From NCBI RefSeq assembly GCF_963678635.1, contig NC_087062.1, positions 53,456,473 through 53,520,472 of the forward strand: a stretch of 64,000 bases of DNA, given 5' to 3'. Positions 44,029 through 55,669 of the stretch are shown one piece after another. Positions within the stretch are counted from its first letter, which is position 1. Every line of letters begins with the position of its first letter. A program made the position numbers and the translations under genes. The notes beneath the pieces were generated by a model that searched no databases, was not told the origin of the DNA, and saw only the letters and a list, made by a program, of their open reading frames with translations. This DNA is from Symsagittifera roscoffensis. Taxonomy: Eukaryota; Xenacoelomorpha; Acoela; Convolutidae.

Positions 44029-44773
44029 GTGATAAAGCTTGAATCTCTTCTTTAGTAAGAGGCACTGACTTGCATCTGTCCAAGTCGTCTCTCATGAAAT
44101 TTCTTTTCGACTTGGGTCTTCTCGGAATCATGTTAGTCGTGCTCTTCGACTTCTCAGACGCCCCTTCTCCATAGACACTATTGAGCGACCTCTTCAGTCG
44201 TGAATTCCAACAAGCGCCTTTAAGATCCTTGGGAACCCTTAAAGGCCTCAGCCTTCCGACGTTGGACACCTCGTTCAGAGATCCTGGGGTAGACTTACTT
44301 CGGCCAATCACCTTCAAGAACACCTGTAGACTCTGTGGTTTCTTCAGCCGCTCTAGTAGCACTTCAATTGGTTTAGAAGGTGGGGAGAAATTTATGAATT
44401 GTTCAACTTTCATTTCTAACTCTGGGTAGAGTCCGGCGAAATAAGTCGCCTGGTTACTGGTATCAGAGTTGGATCCGACTCTAGATTTGCCGCAGGATTC
44501 GAAATCGTCGGATATCTCGTTGGTTGGCGTCACGTCGTAGGGATTTGCAGGAGGCGAGTTCGTTGACGCTTCTGTAGTTGATGTCGTAATCGGAAGTTTC
44601 GGTCTGGTTCGTGCTTGAACTGCCGGAGTGTTAAATCTCGGTGACGTAATACTACCCAAGTCTGTCAAAGATGATGGTGGTATTGTGTTCGGAGAGTCGG
44701 CTATTGTTATCAAACTGGAAATAGCGGAAGCGAACTCTGAGAAGGCAGTTGTTAAATCCCTTCGGTCTTCAGC
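44029..44773 (-). CDS. SILK/RVxF scaffold-like protein, exon 6
   Basis: Acceptor 'aactttacag|gctgaa', 248 codons plus one base, donor 'tcac|gtaagtg'. Residues 1089-1336. It opens with a short acidic-amphipathic helix-like piece (A-E-D-R-R-D-L-T-T-A-F-S-E-F-A), then Ser/Thr/Pro-rich sequence, then a more ordered-looking block around 1199-1245 (Y-F-A-G-L-Y-P-E-L-E, V-E-Q-F-I-N-F, I-E-V-L-L-E-R-L, L-Q-V-F-L-K-V-I). R1246-S-K-S-T-P1251 fits the 14-3-3 mode 1 motif, and R1321-C-K-S-V-P1326 is a second R-x-x-S-x-P site. A basic cluster P-R-R-P-K-S-K-R lies near 1305-1312. No family recognised. Confidence 0.85.
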
Positions 44774-47196
44774 CTGTAAAGTTAATGGAATTACAATCTA
44801 AGTAGGGCTAGTCAAAAAGACTAAAGATGACCAGAATGTCAAGTACAGATTTATAAGCTTAGCAGTAGTTATCACAGCGGTTGGTTGTTTCTATAAAAGG
44901 AGATCAGGCTCATCGCTCAGAGAGGAGGACGATGAAAAGGTAAAATGAGCTTAAATTAGATTTACCAACCCCAACCTATTTTTATTAGAGTGTGCACGGC
45001 AACAGACTTAGAGAGCACAAGGCAACGGGAAAAAGGAACAACAACAAGGAATGTATTATAATAAACGTTCGTTGGCTCATACAAAACAATTTCTGAATGC
45101 AATGTTGTTACTTAACACAACGGAAAAAAAAAGATGACACAATTTACATCACGGCAGCGGCTAAATAAAAATCAATTTGTGGAATTAATACCGATAGTTT
45201 TCAACAATCAAGACCACGAATCAATTTCCATAATAAAAGAACGCAGTAAAAAACGGAAACTTTGAGGAAAAAATTTAAAAAATTTCATAATTACCTTTAC
45301 TTGATACTACTATCTTAGCGAGCAAAAAAGAAAAATTTCATTCTCACTCTCAACTCGTTCATTCGAAAAAAATATATATTTGTTGAAAACTGAATTGAGT
45401 GCGCTGAAAAGTGTGAAAGTAAGAATTGCCGCTTAATGGGTGTTACAAAAGACATAATCAGACTCACGGAAGACAAGAGAGAGAACCAATCTTGGATTGC
45501 TTGGAACAATTTGTAAAGTGACGAACTCGAGTATGTGGTTTCAAAAGTACTTTATAAAATCAAAATGAGTAGATGTATGATTGGATTGGAAAGCAGTTGA
45601 TTCCATATGCTAGATCGACGCACAGGTAAAGCAAATTAGAAAAAAATTGCAACAAAGCAATTTGGAGAGATAATGGAAATCAACGAAACAATAAATAAAA
45701 TCCACAAAACAAAAATGAAATTCTCCGTGATGTCGAAATAAAATTTATCGGTCCTCCAATTTTTGACGTCAACAAAAAAGGGAAACAAAGGAAGAATTTA
45801 ATTTTGTGTTCTCAACGGAGTCCTTTAAATCCGGCCTCAACAGATAAATAGCCTGAGCAATTCTTATGGCGTTTCTGTCACCAATCGTATTTTTGACAAC
45901 TACATCTTTTTAAGCACAGAATGCGCGCGCACATTTGTTTAGACAAATAGTAAGCTAACCGCGCGCGCCACTTGGAAAAAAAAACAAGAAAAAAACACAA
46001 GAAAAGAAAAAAAACTAGATAAATCACATTAGCGTAATAAATATTACATTTTACTACTCATGCCACTACTTGATGTAGCACAAAATTATACAGAAGGAGA
46101 TGAAATAATAATAAAAAAAGGAAAAAAAACTCCTTTTTAAAAATTAGTGGCACAAGCGTTGTCTGGTATCTTAAGCACTCGAAAAACTTTAGATAAATCT
46201 GTTGCTCTACATTTTTCTATGGTATATTGCGCTGAAGAATATACATTTTGAACTGTTGTTTTAAGTTCAAATCAGTTTCTTGAGAAGGCGTGAACAATAA
46301 ACGTCAGCAAAATTCGTCAAAAATGGTCAGTCAGGGATTTTGGCAGAGCTAGAAAACTCTTAATTGCTGGTCTAAAAAAAGTGTCTAAATTTTTCAAAAA
46401 AACATTTGTGTCTAAAAATTGCTGCTAACGCTGCCCTCTATTGAGTATATCCTTGAGGAGGCGTTAGGGGATGTACTACCAAAAATGACGTCACAAAATG
46501 TACCAAAAGCGTCTCCTCGATTCCCCTACTTAATTGATATTTAATATTGGAGTTTTGTTGCGCGCAGAAAAGGTGATCTATCTATATCCTTCTGATTAAT
46601 TGCAACAATATTAAAATTAATTAAGTATTTGAGTATTTATGTACTTTTGCTTAAGTTCTTTTGCACTCCTTGAACTACTCCTTTATAAGCATTTAAATTA
46701 CTCCTTTATAAGAAGGGGACGGGGATTTTTCTCTGCGTACTACCTGAAATCATTAAAACTACCAGGAAAAACAAAAAATTAATTACCTTCGCACGAGCAG
46801 TCGTTCTCACTAATTTAATGTGTATACTACCTTTAATAGCTGCAAAATTGACATGTTAAAATGGTATAAAAGTTCTAAGAAAGACGACTTAATGGCTGGG
46901 CAAATACTTGCGGTAAGATAAAGTAATTGTATGGAGATCTGTAAGTCACCGTTTATATGTACTTCTATGTCCATCTACATTCTACTATCAGGATAATTGA
47001 CCTTGAGTTGTTTTGGTAAGCGGGCTATGACATTTATTAGCCTGATGTAGGCCAAAACACTAGTTCAAAATTTACCAATGCAGGCCAACGTTAAAGGCGG
47101 CAAAACATCTAACTACAGAGTTTCATAATAGCTTAAATATAGCGAAATTAAAATTCCAAAAACACTAAGTACTATCTAGATCTGATTAAATATTTT

Positions 47197-47371
47197 GAAA
47201 AACAGGCCGAAAAAGGCGTTTTTAGGCAGTTTTTAGAAAATTTTGACCAAAAAAATTGCGTTTTTTTTGGAGCGCGCTCCCCCCTTAAAGTAAGTATATA
47301 TTGGCGCCAAAGGCGCCTTTAGAAAATTTTTAGGGTCCGTCACCAAATATGGATGTCTAAATCCGCCCCTG
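47197..47371 (-). mobile_element. hAT-type MITE, copy 4, truncated
   Basis: Reverse-oriented partial copy: 'ttttgaaaaacaggccgaaa', 'ggagcgcgctcccccc', 'ttggcgccaaaggcgccttt', ending 'aaatccgcccctg' (47359-47371). The left part, including the 'gagagctc' region, is missing, as is the 'gggtcgaatccctg' block. Confidence 0.75.
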
Positions 47372-47516
47372 ATTCTTCCCATTGCGTTGATGCAGTCAAG
47401 CTTAAAAAGAATTTTGAGTCAAGCTCACGGACTGAAATAAGTAAATAACGAATATTTACAATAGAAACAAATGAATAGAATCCAATGGACTGGATGCAAT
47501 TAAAATGTTTTTAAAG

Positions 47517-47948
47517 CAGTAGCGGATTTAGGGGGGAAGGGCGGGGGCGGCGGCGGCGGAGGCCTCTTCTTCAGGGATTCGACCCCCTGCCGACCCAAAG
47601 GGTCCCCCCTTTGTACTATTTTGAGATATCCATTTTTGTCTGACTGGCCTTAAAATTTTTCTAAAGACCTTAAAATTTTTCTACCTTAAAATTTGCCAAT
47701 CTTTACTACTTTTGAGGGGGGAGTGCGCGCCAAAAAAAGCGATTTTTTGATAGAAAAGTGCCTAATAACCTTATTTTTGGCCTGTTTTTCAAAGTTTTGC
47801 CTGCGGCGCAGAAATTTTGGCCAAAACAGGGTCTTTATAGGTGTTTGGGAGAGCTCAGAAAATCAATTTGGTCAACCTAAAGAAAAGTTTTTTTTTGAAA
47901 ATCCTCCCCCCCCCCCCCCCCCTCGAGAAATTCCTAGATCCGCGCCTG
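47517..47948 (+). mobile_element. hAT-type MITE, copy 5, complete
   Basis: Left end 'cagtagcggatttagggg', right end 'cctagatccgcgcctg', 432 bp. Flanked by ttttaaag (47509-47516) and tttaaaag (47949-47956), an 8-bp duplication with one mismatch. Interior: 'agggattcgaccccctgccg', 'gagtgcgcgcc', 'gcggcgcagaaattttggcc', 'gagagctcagaaaatcaatt', long C run. No coding capacity. Best reference copy of the family in this window. Confidence 0.85.
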
Positions 47949-49302
47949 TTTAAAAGCGATTTCTTCTCAGGTATCTTCTATTCAAAATTTTACATTTATA
48001 CTCTCCTTTCAACAGTTTATTTATATTAAATTTAATCTCGAGCACGGAGCTCTAGAGAGTCAGCTGGTTGACACGGATTGCCAGTGTCTTTTTAGAGAAT
48101 TTATTCGCCGATAAAACAAACAAATTCTGTTTGATTTAAACCGGAAAAGCTTCAAAGGGATAAGCTCGCAAACATCGGATAAATTTTGAAAGATTCACTA
48201 AGAAAGCCAGAATAAAAAAGAATGCCAGCTATCTCGTTTTTTGAGAAAAACAATGCTGCACACAATTTGGACTGAGATAAATTTTCAAGCACAGGTGGGA
48301 ATTTGTTCAGGAGCCAGTTTGTTTTTGATTTCCTTTCAAACAGAACTCCAACTCATAAATATATGCATGCGTGCAACAATTTACCCCAATAAGAATGAAA
48401 AACAGAACAGAATCCGTCTTATAAATCTAATTTCTGCAATCAATCCCAGTTTTTCCTAGGGAACTAAATGTTATGTGGACGAAATGGTATGCTTAAATTT
48501 CTGCTTTTTGCTATGCCTATGAGCTACCTTAGCGTCAGTTTCTAATAGACGTTATCATAAATGTCCCGATAAATCAAGTGAAGGAAACATGGCATGAAAG
48601 GTTTTCATGCGGTGTGAATGCTTCCAAATCGAGAACACTAAAACATACTTTCTGGCATGTAGAATATGTCAATTCAAATGTACTTCTTTGACGTCTATCT
48701 GTGTTGGGCGTCAACGGGTCCAGTTATGAATAACTTCGAAGGGTAAAGATAAGTGAGCAAAAACGGTGTGCTTTTTTGTAAGTTTCAAACCCAAAATAAC
48801 AACAATTATCAATTTGGTATAAAATGGTTGAATGATTCATTCATTTTCATTTACGAGCTTAGCTAACAATTAAGAAGTAAAAACAAGAATGAAGAGCGAA
48901 TGAACGAAAACTAAAAACATCTCACATAGAAGAGTAGCAGCTTAATTGGTACTTAATTTGACCAGATGAACTAGACTCAATTCTCAAATGCAACTCTTTA
49001 ATACCAAAATGTACCATAGACTCTAGATCCTGGTAGTCCCCAAATTAACAAAACATACTCAGAGTAAAAAAAAACCTGGTCGAACATGGTAAAAATAACA
49101 CTGGGTTTCGCAGGAAAAAAACATATAAGCAAATTAACCAAACTTGAAGTATTGAATAAACTCAAAATCGCCGAAAAAAAGACATATCACATTTTCATAG
49201 ACAGTATTTGAAAACAATTAAATGCGGAACCAGCTAGAATAAAGTTGAAAAATGAAAAAAAAATTGGCAATTAATTTTTTTAAGTATCAGAAGGTGACTC
49301 AC

Positions 49303-49679
49303 CCCAGTAAACTCTGGATAGTGTTCAGGTTGAGTCGTCAGTTCCTCCTCTGACTGCAACTGCACACCCTGCACTCTATCACTAGATGCAGCTTCTTCTG
49401 ACGTCATTTCCCTCGTCGCCGTCAGCTCATTTATCATTTTCTCATTTGCCAATTTGATTACAACACGAGAAGACGAGTCGAACTCGGGTTGGTCAAGTTC
49501 TGTAATGTCGTTTCGCTTTCTGAGGTTTTGGTAGTTTAGTAATTCGGATTTCAAACTATAAACTGGATTCTCGGTAGGTGATTGGTTTGCACTCTCTACG
49601 CCTTTTTCCGAGGCACAGTGGAAGGAATCAGAATTTGCGTGCAGTTTTGAAGCTCTCAATGTCAGAGGTAAAGGTAAAT
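49303..49679 (-). CDS. SILK/RVxF scaffold-like protein, exon 5
   Basis: Acceptor 'atacgtttcag|at', two bases completing a split codon, 125 codons, donor 'ggg|gtgagt'. Residues 964-1088. It starts L-P-L-P-L-T-L-R; the middle is polar with S-E-K-G-V-E-S and E-N-P-V-Y-S-L-K; the C-terminal half is acidic (M-T-S-E-E-A-A-S-S-D, Q-S-E-E-E). No recognised domain. Phases match both neighbours. The exon reads open past the donor only until 49234. Confidence 0.85.
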
Positions 49680-50508
49680 CTGAAACGTATCAAGTTATAT
49701 AAAGCTCCAAATTTGAAGTCAGAAATCGACAAAAGAATTGGTAAAGAAGTTTAACAATGTTTATCAAATTTTGAGGTTGTGGCTGATTTCAAGTTAATCC
49801 CAGGGATTTCCAACAGTTTTACTCAAAACAAGTTCCTATTTTGTCCTCAGGCGTATACGCTTTGAAACTAGGTTTGAAGGCTGTTGATCCATAAAAGTCA
49901 AACTGACAACCAAAGAACTATTAGGTTCACAGTAATCACAACAAGCGCTTGGCAACAAAACCAGGCCCAAACGGCAAAGTAAAGGAGAAAAATTATGCGT
50001 ATAAAGCAATTATGAAACCAATGAGAATTTATTTTGGCAGTAAATTGAGCATAAACTCGAGAATAAGTTAGCCTTTAGATTTCTTCCTCAAATATTCCAC
50101 CCCTTCACCAACCAAAGGGTCCCCCCATTTGGTTTTATTTTATGCGATCCATTTTCGGCCGGCCAACCCTAAAATTTTTTCCAAAGGCGCCCTTGGAGCC
50201 GCCAATATATACTAATTTTGAGGAGCACGCGTCAAAAAAAAAACGTTTTTGGCCAAAATTTTCTGGTCAAAATTTTGCAGTGCCCGAAAACGGCAGTTTT
50301 GACCTGCTATTTTTTCAAGAATTTGTCTGGGGTGCAAAAAAAATTGTCAAAACGGTCTTTATAGTGTCATAGTAGCGCTCGGAAAATCAATTTGGTTGAC
50401 CTAAAAAAAATGTTCGACAAATTTCTTTAAAAATCCATCACCCCTTTAAAGATCTTTATGACTTTCTCGCCTTCGATCAAATAATAGAAATGACTTATAA
50501 AATCCAAC
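49680..50508 (-). other. intron containing MITE copy 6
   Basis: 829-bp GT-AG intron (donor gttgga after cag; acceptor tacgtttcag), phase 1. Most of its 5' half (as transcribed) is the MITE at about 50098-50455. Confidence 0.8.
50098..50455 (+). mobile_element. hAT-type MITE, copy 6, decayed
   Basis: Core in plus orientation: 'ccaaagggtcccccc', 'ccaaaggcgcccttgg', 'tatatactaattttgagg', 'agcgctcggaaaatcaattt', 'ggttgacctaaaaaaaa'. Both termini are degraded ('ccccttcaccaacc' and 'catcacccctttaaag'), so it is one of the older copies. Confidence 0.7.
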
Positions 50509-50772
50509 CTGATTCGATACTGATCAAATTCTTTTGCTCCTTTGATGGACTGGAAAGCCTCTCAGACTGACCACTACTATCAATATGTGTCACAGACGCT
50601 TCTTCAATTAAATGCTGTGAACTAAGTCCACTTGTCACGCTGCTGGGGGGAGTAGAATCAATTGCTGAAGGAGCCACATGTTCAAATGTCACTAGTTCAC
50701 TAATACCACCAGCACCGCTGTTTGCAGTATTTTCTGAATTCAGTTCAACTAATATAATCCCATCCACCTCGT
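50509..50772 (-). CDS. SILK/RVxF scaffold-like protein, exon 4
   Basis: 87 codons with two leading bases and one trailing base; donor 'gaatcag|gttgga'. Residues 876-962. It begins E-V-D-G-I-I-L-V-E-L-N-S, then Gly/Ala/Ser-rich sequence and S-S-G-Q-S-E-R-L-S-S-P-S-K. The one-base overhang joins correctly to exon 5. The upstream border is uncertain: the frame of exon 3 and this frame overlap (50749-50772), and I place a 74-bp intron between them (50773-50846). Confidence 0.7.
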
Positions 50773-50846
50773 CTGTTGCAGCTTTTGAAGCTCCGTCTCC
50801 TCCATTAGTATGCCCCTCTCTTCTATTTCTTCCGCTGCCTTCACAC
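50773..50846 (-). other. putative 74-bp intron (or frameshift site)
   Basis: Begins 'gtgtgaag', ends 'ctgcaacag', and contains 'tactaat', a perfect branch-point-like heptamer about 35 nt from the AG. Removing it joins two long frames in phase. However, the same bases also encode a heptad-like stretch (V-K-A-A-E-E-I-E-E-R and L-Q-K-L-Q-Q) in the exon 3 frame, so an indel in the sequence, or an isoform that stops at 50749, remains possible. Confidence 0.4.
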
Positions 50847-51106
50847 TATCCAAAAACTCGTCCACCAATTGTTCACGCAGCACATTTTCATATGTTCCAT
50901 TCCCATTGCTTATTGTAATTCCACTCTTTTTAGCTTCCACGTTGTTGGTAAGAGGGGCAAAATGGCGGCTATTCTGCTGTGCCGGTGCTGTGTGATTTAC
51001 AACATCAACACCATTCATGTGTAGATTTCGTTCACATTGTTCCATCATAGCTCTCTCCAGAAATGAAGACTGCTGCTGTATAATTTTACCATTTCCCATT
51101 TGACTC
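50847..51106 (-). CDS. SILK/RVxF scaffold-like protein, exon 3
   Basis: Residues 789-874. The acceptor is 'gggaatag|gag' (weak pyrimidine tract); one base completes a codon split with exon 2 (ag|g, Arg788). It contains M-G-N-G-K-I-I-Q-Q-Q, a His/Asn-rich middle and L-R-E-Q-L-V-D-E-F-L-D before the putative 74-bp intron. An ATG at 51097-51099 could also start a shorter transcript; its M-G start would then be a possible myristoylation site. Continued reading without splicing ends at 50749. Confidence 0.65.
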
Positions 51107-52034
51107 CTATTCCCTTGGCGATTTTTTGGTAATTCGTACCATCATTAGCGCCACCATCAATGAAGCTTCAATGCTGAAACAAATAGACCGTCTTTTTAAA
51201 GTAAAACAGTCAATTTCCAAAAAAAAGTTTGGAAATACGGGTCTTGGAGAAAGATCAAACTTCAGACCTTGGATTTTTCAGCCCCTAAAAAATCTTAATG
51301 AGTTATGCAATAAGAATGGTTTGGTTCAAAATGCAATCAAAGGAAAGCTTGAAACAAAAATGACCACCAAACAAGTAGCCCTGAGATATTAAGAAGATAA
51401 GTTTTTCTCAAATCGCCTTAAAAACTGGTCGAAATGGTATTCATCAGAGCAATGGGGTTATTAATAGGTACATTGGCGGCAGATTATCTCAAGACAATAG
51501 CAATTCTTTTAATGACAACTGCAGTTTACTCTTCACTACTGGAGAGAAACAGATCGACCGAGCATGTAAATCATACCAACCAAATGCTTCATTGACCAAT
51601 TACGAAACTGTCGATTTAAACTTCCATTTTTATGGCCGATGAGTTTATTTGTTTCTCAAGTTTTTTGTCTAAAATATATAGGGTACCGTTGAAACATCCA
51701 AAAAACCAAAAAGCATTGTAAACATTAAAAAAGCAGCTTTAATAGAGCAAAATTGCGACTATTTTCAACAAGCAGGGCAAAGATCCAACTTTTACCGTTC
51801 GCCGAAAAGATGTTGTAGTGGCTGAGTGAACGTCGTGTGCGAGCTTGCCGACAGAGGTTAGGACTCTGGTTATTGCGGGTTATATTAGAGCTGGTTATCG
51901 CCGCAAAACGGTGATGCGCGCACAGAGCGCTTAACGACGATTTTAAACCGTGAATCGTCTAATTTGGAATCGGAAAATTGAACTATATCTTGTTTCTAAG
52001 AATTAACGACATACTATTACATAATTAATACGTA

Positions 52035-52908
52035 CCCGCACTGACAAAAATGGATTAGGATCGATTTTAGTATGAAAAAAGTACGAAGACTAGATAAAAA
52101 AGATGAAGATTGAAAAGGATCGATTTAAAATCTATTTAAATTGATCTTAAATCCCCGCTAAAAAATTTGATCCAAATTGATTTTAAATCAAATTAAATGC
52201 ATTTTTTCCAGTATGAGTTTGTTTTTATTTTTAAGGGGATTAAAACGGATTTAAATCGATTTATATGTTTTGCCCAAAATCTGATTTATCTTCATAAATT
52301 TCTATGATTTAATTGAATATTAATAAGATCAAATTTTAATTCATTCTGACCCTTTTTGTCTTTTTTGTTACTTAGGATTTTGCAAAATCTGATTTACAAT
52401 AGTTTTCTATAATTTCCTTGCCTAATTTCGAGCTTAAAATCTGATTTATGTGGATCATTTTATTGAATTCTATAACATCTGGCACGAGTGTTCGTTTTTA
52501 AAAAATCGAGAATTAAAATTGTTAGCAAAAAAAATTGTTAGCAAAATCGAGAATTAAAAAATCGAGAATTAAAAGAGTTAGCAAAAAAAATTGAATTTTG
52601 TGAGTCTAAGAATCATCGAAAACGATTTAAATCGGTTTTTGAGACGCTCAAAGTTTTGAAGAAAGATCGCTTTAAATCGATTTAAAATGGATTTAGGTGA
52701 GATTCGGATGGATTTTAGTGAGTCGGAAAATCCATCGAAATTGATTTAAATCGATTTTCTAGACATTTAAATTGATTTAAAATTTCAAAAAGATCGATTT
52801 AAGATCCACTTGAGTTCGTAAAATGTACATTTTTAATCGATTTGCATTGATTTAAAATCGATTTTAAATCAATTTAAATCGATCCAAAACCATTTTTGTC
52901 AGTGCGGG
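52035..52908. mobile_element. 874-bp TA-flanked MITE with cccgcactgac ends
   Basis: Terminal inverted repeats of 19 bp, 'cccgcactgacaaaaatgg', perfect at both ends. Each is flanked by TA (52033-52034 and 52909-52910), the usual target of Tc1/mariner-type elements. The interior is full of 'aaatcgatttaaaatcgatt'-type palindromes and a local duplication of 'aaatcgagaattaaaa' near 52503-52575. No transposase frame. Non-autonomous element. Confidence 0.85.
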
Positions 52909-55256
52909 TAGGTTTGTATCATTGACATAGCGGATGTCTGACATATCGGATGCTTGCCCTTGACCCAAAAAATGCGCAATGATTATAGTCGAGCTCGTTG
53001 ATCAAAATCATGTTTTTGACCAAAGATTATTTAAAAAATTTTATGCAACCTTTCGACCATCGTCATCATCAGTTCATTTATGGGCGGTTTAAAAATTTCA
53101 TACTGATTTAGCTCCTATGCTCTGGCTTTTTAGTTTATATGTACTGCGTGTACAAAACAAGACAAAACTTCTCGAATAAGGGCGAAGCACTGAATGCTCA
53201 GACTGCCGTTCAATATCTCTGAAACAGATTTCAAATACAAATACAAAAGGATGTTCCTGGCGTCTAAAAACGCGTTAAAAAACAATATAGTCTGCCTCAA
53301 TTCACTATGGAACGAATCTGAGTCAGATTAGATCGCCTCTTCTGCGTTAATAGCCAAATTAGGAATTTTCTAACCACATAGTTATTTTAAAAAAAAACAA
53401 GAAAAATATGTTTTCAAAATTGGCATTCCATTTTTGGCATTTTAGTTTTCATTGTACAGCTGATTCAATTGACATCATTGGCGTTCTAATTTCCATTAAA
53501 CAGCTAAATAATTTTTTAAAAAAAATTTTGTTCCGACTATCGGAAGTAAAGAGTATATATGCTCCGGGGATCAATCCTTAGATCATTGTGTTCAAAGAAT
53601 ATTAGCTTTCATCTCTATACTAATCTAAATTTAAGATCAGTGTCAAACAGGTCTAACGGAACTGCTTTTTTATACTTCGTCGATCAAAATGTACCGCGCA
53701 TTATTTACGGGTGGCAAATTATCCAGCAACAAAAAAAAACGTATAAAATCGAATTGAGGCAAGCTAATTGGGCTTATTGATTCCGAACACGGCTTAAATT
53801 TAAATACTTTAAATTTGATACAATCAGCTTAATTTTATAGATAGTCAAAGTTTTATTAACCAAAAACTAATCAAGACCAGTCTAATCAATTAGGCAAAAA
53901 CTAATCAATTAGGCAGTCGGAACATTCAGGGTTTACTGACAGCAAGTTATCAGAATCTAGCTAGCAACCCTCCGGCTAACTCTAAGATAACGTTTTTTTT
54001 GCAATTTTTGGAGTAAGACTTCAGTCAAGGTTTCAACCATAAATCTCAAACAGTTTTCATCGCTTCAAAGCAAACGTTAGCTTCTTTCTGTCCGGTAATT
54101 GTAACAAAATGATGACAGAAGGGCAAATTTATTAAATTGCAAAACCAAATAAAATCTAATTGCTCATGAAATTACAACAAATAGATTCAGACTGCTCATA
54201 TATTAGAGCAAATCTCGACTGCTAAATATGACAAAAACTACAGTTTTCAAACCCCGTAGCTTTACAAAAACAAGATCACAGAAAAGGGTTTTCAAAACAA
54301 AGAAAACTTTTATTTTCAGGTAGTATAAAAATTTGTCAAAAACGCTTAGTTAGGAAGAGCAGAGTTAAGAAATTTGTCTGAATAAAAAACTCCCCAAACA
54401 AAACTATTCCACCACTTTCGTCAAAAATCAGAACTATATAACTAGCATCAAAAAATCATGAAGTTATCTTCAGATGAGCTCTAAAACGTTATTAAAAAGA
54501 TTTAATGGATTAGTGAAAAACTATTTCCCATGATTTAATGCAAACATGGAATTTGGAATTATTTTTGAAAATTGCATTGTTTCAAATCTACTCCAGACCA
54601 CCAATAGACTTATTTAACACTAACCTAACATTTTCAATGTCGGATGGTACTCATGGAGGAAAGACCGAAAACAAAAATTTTCAAAAGTCAATTATTAAAA
54701 CGTATCAACTTCCATTCAATTAACAGGAATAAAACCAAGCAATACACTGCTTTTATAATGAAACCTTTGAATTATAAAATTTGTTCCAATTCTCCGGTGG
54801 TCAGTGATAACTTGAAAATTTTGCATATATCTGCCGTTTTTATATTCGGTCAAAATTGATATTGAGTTAGTGGAAATGTTTGCTTTCTTTACAAATTTTG
54901 GAGTACTTGCATCTGATTGGCAATTTTTTTTAGCCCAAGTATTTCTTCGCCTATGAGGGATTCCTCCTTCAATTTCGATTAAACATGCGTACTGCTGTGT
55001 GTAAGACACAACTTTCTGATTGACTGCAAGTGCTCAGCAAATAATCAAAATCATATTCTAAGCCCCTTTGGGGTTGCAGATGTTAAGTTGATTTCTCATA
55101 TTGCTCCACTTAAATCCCGCTACAGTCTGTACATAACAAAAACTGCGTGAAAACCAGGCATGGAAAAAATATTTTTAAACAAATTTTACATGCAAATTTT
55201 AATATAATCTGGACGCTATTGATGTCGTTAGCTCAAATTAAAATTTTTTTTTCACC

Positions 55257-55669
55257 CAGTAGCGGATTTAGGGGGGGGGGGGAGGGTTCTACCCTCTTGA
55301 GGAATTCGACCCCTGCCGACTCAAAGGGTACCCTCTTTGTACTATTTTGAGACATCCATTTTTGGCTGACTGACCTTAAAACTTTTCTAAAGGCGCCTTT
55401 GGCGACATCTATACTAATTTTTAGGGAGGAGCGCGCGCCGAAAAAACGCAATTTTTTGGTCGAATTTTTTCAAAAACGTGCCCAAGAACGCTTTTTCTTG
55501 GCTTTTTTTTCAAAACTTGCCTGCCATGCAGAAAATTTTGTCAAATTTGAGTCTTTATAATAGTTTAAGAGAGCTCAGAAAATCAATTTCGACGACCTAA
55601 AAAAAAGGCTTTTGAAAATCCGCTCTCTCCTCCCTCCCCCCCCTCGAGAAGTTCCTAGATCTGCGCCCG
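55257..55669 (+). mobile_element. hAT-type MITE, copy 7
   Basis: Left end 'cagtagcggatttaggggg', right end 'cctagatctgcgcccg'. Flanks ttttcacc (55249-55256) and atttgacc (55670-55677) match at 6 of 8. Core as in copy 5: 'gaattcgacccctgccg', 'aaaggcgcctttggcg', 'gagcgcgcgcc', 'gagagctcagaaaatcaatt'. Older than copy 5 judging by the changed right terminus. Confidence 0.8.

Larger units (their letters stand above)
44774..49302 (-). other. intron with AT-rich sequence and two MITE copies
   Basis: 4.5-kb GT-AG intron in phase 0. Contains a GC-alternating pair 'gcgcgcgcac' (45928) and 'cgcgcgcgcc' (45959), a CRE-like TGACGTCA (46486-46493) in a stretch with the inverted phrases 'ggaggcgttaggggat' and 'gcgtctcctcgattcccc', and MITE copies at 47197-47371 and 47517-47948. 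No further coding exon is needed because the phases of the flanking exons agree. Confidence 0.75.

Noticed and set aside
46486-46493. CRE-like TGACGTCA as a regulatory site
   Set aside because: A single 8-bp palindrome deep in an intron (another is at 5749-5756 in a repeat) can be expected by chance in 64 kb and has no supporting context.
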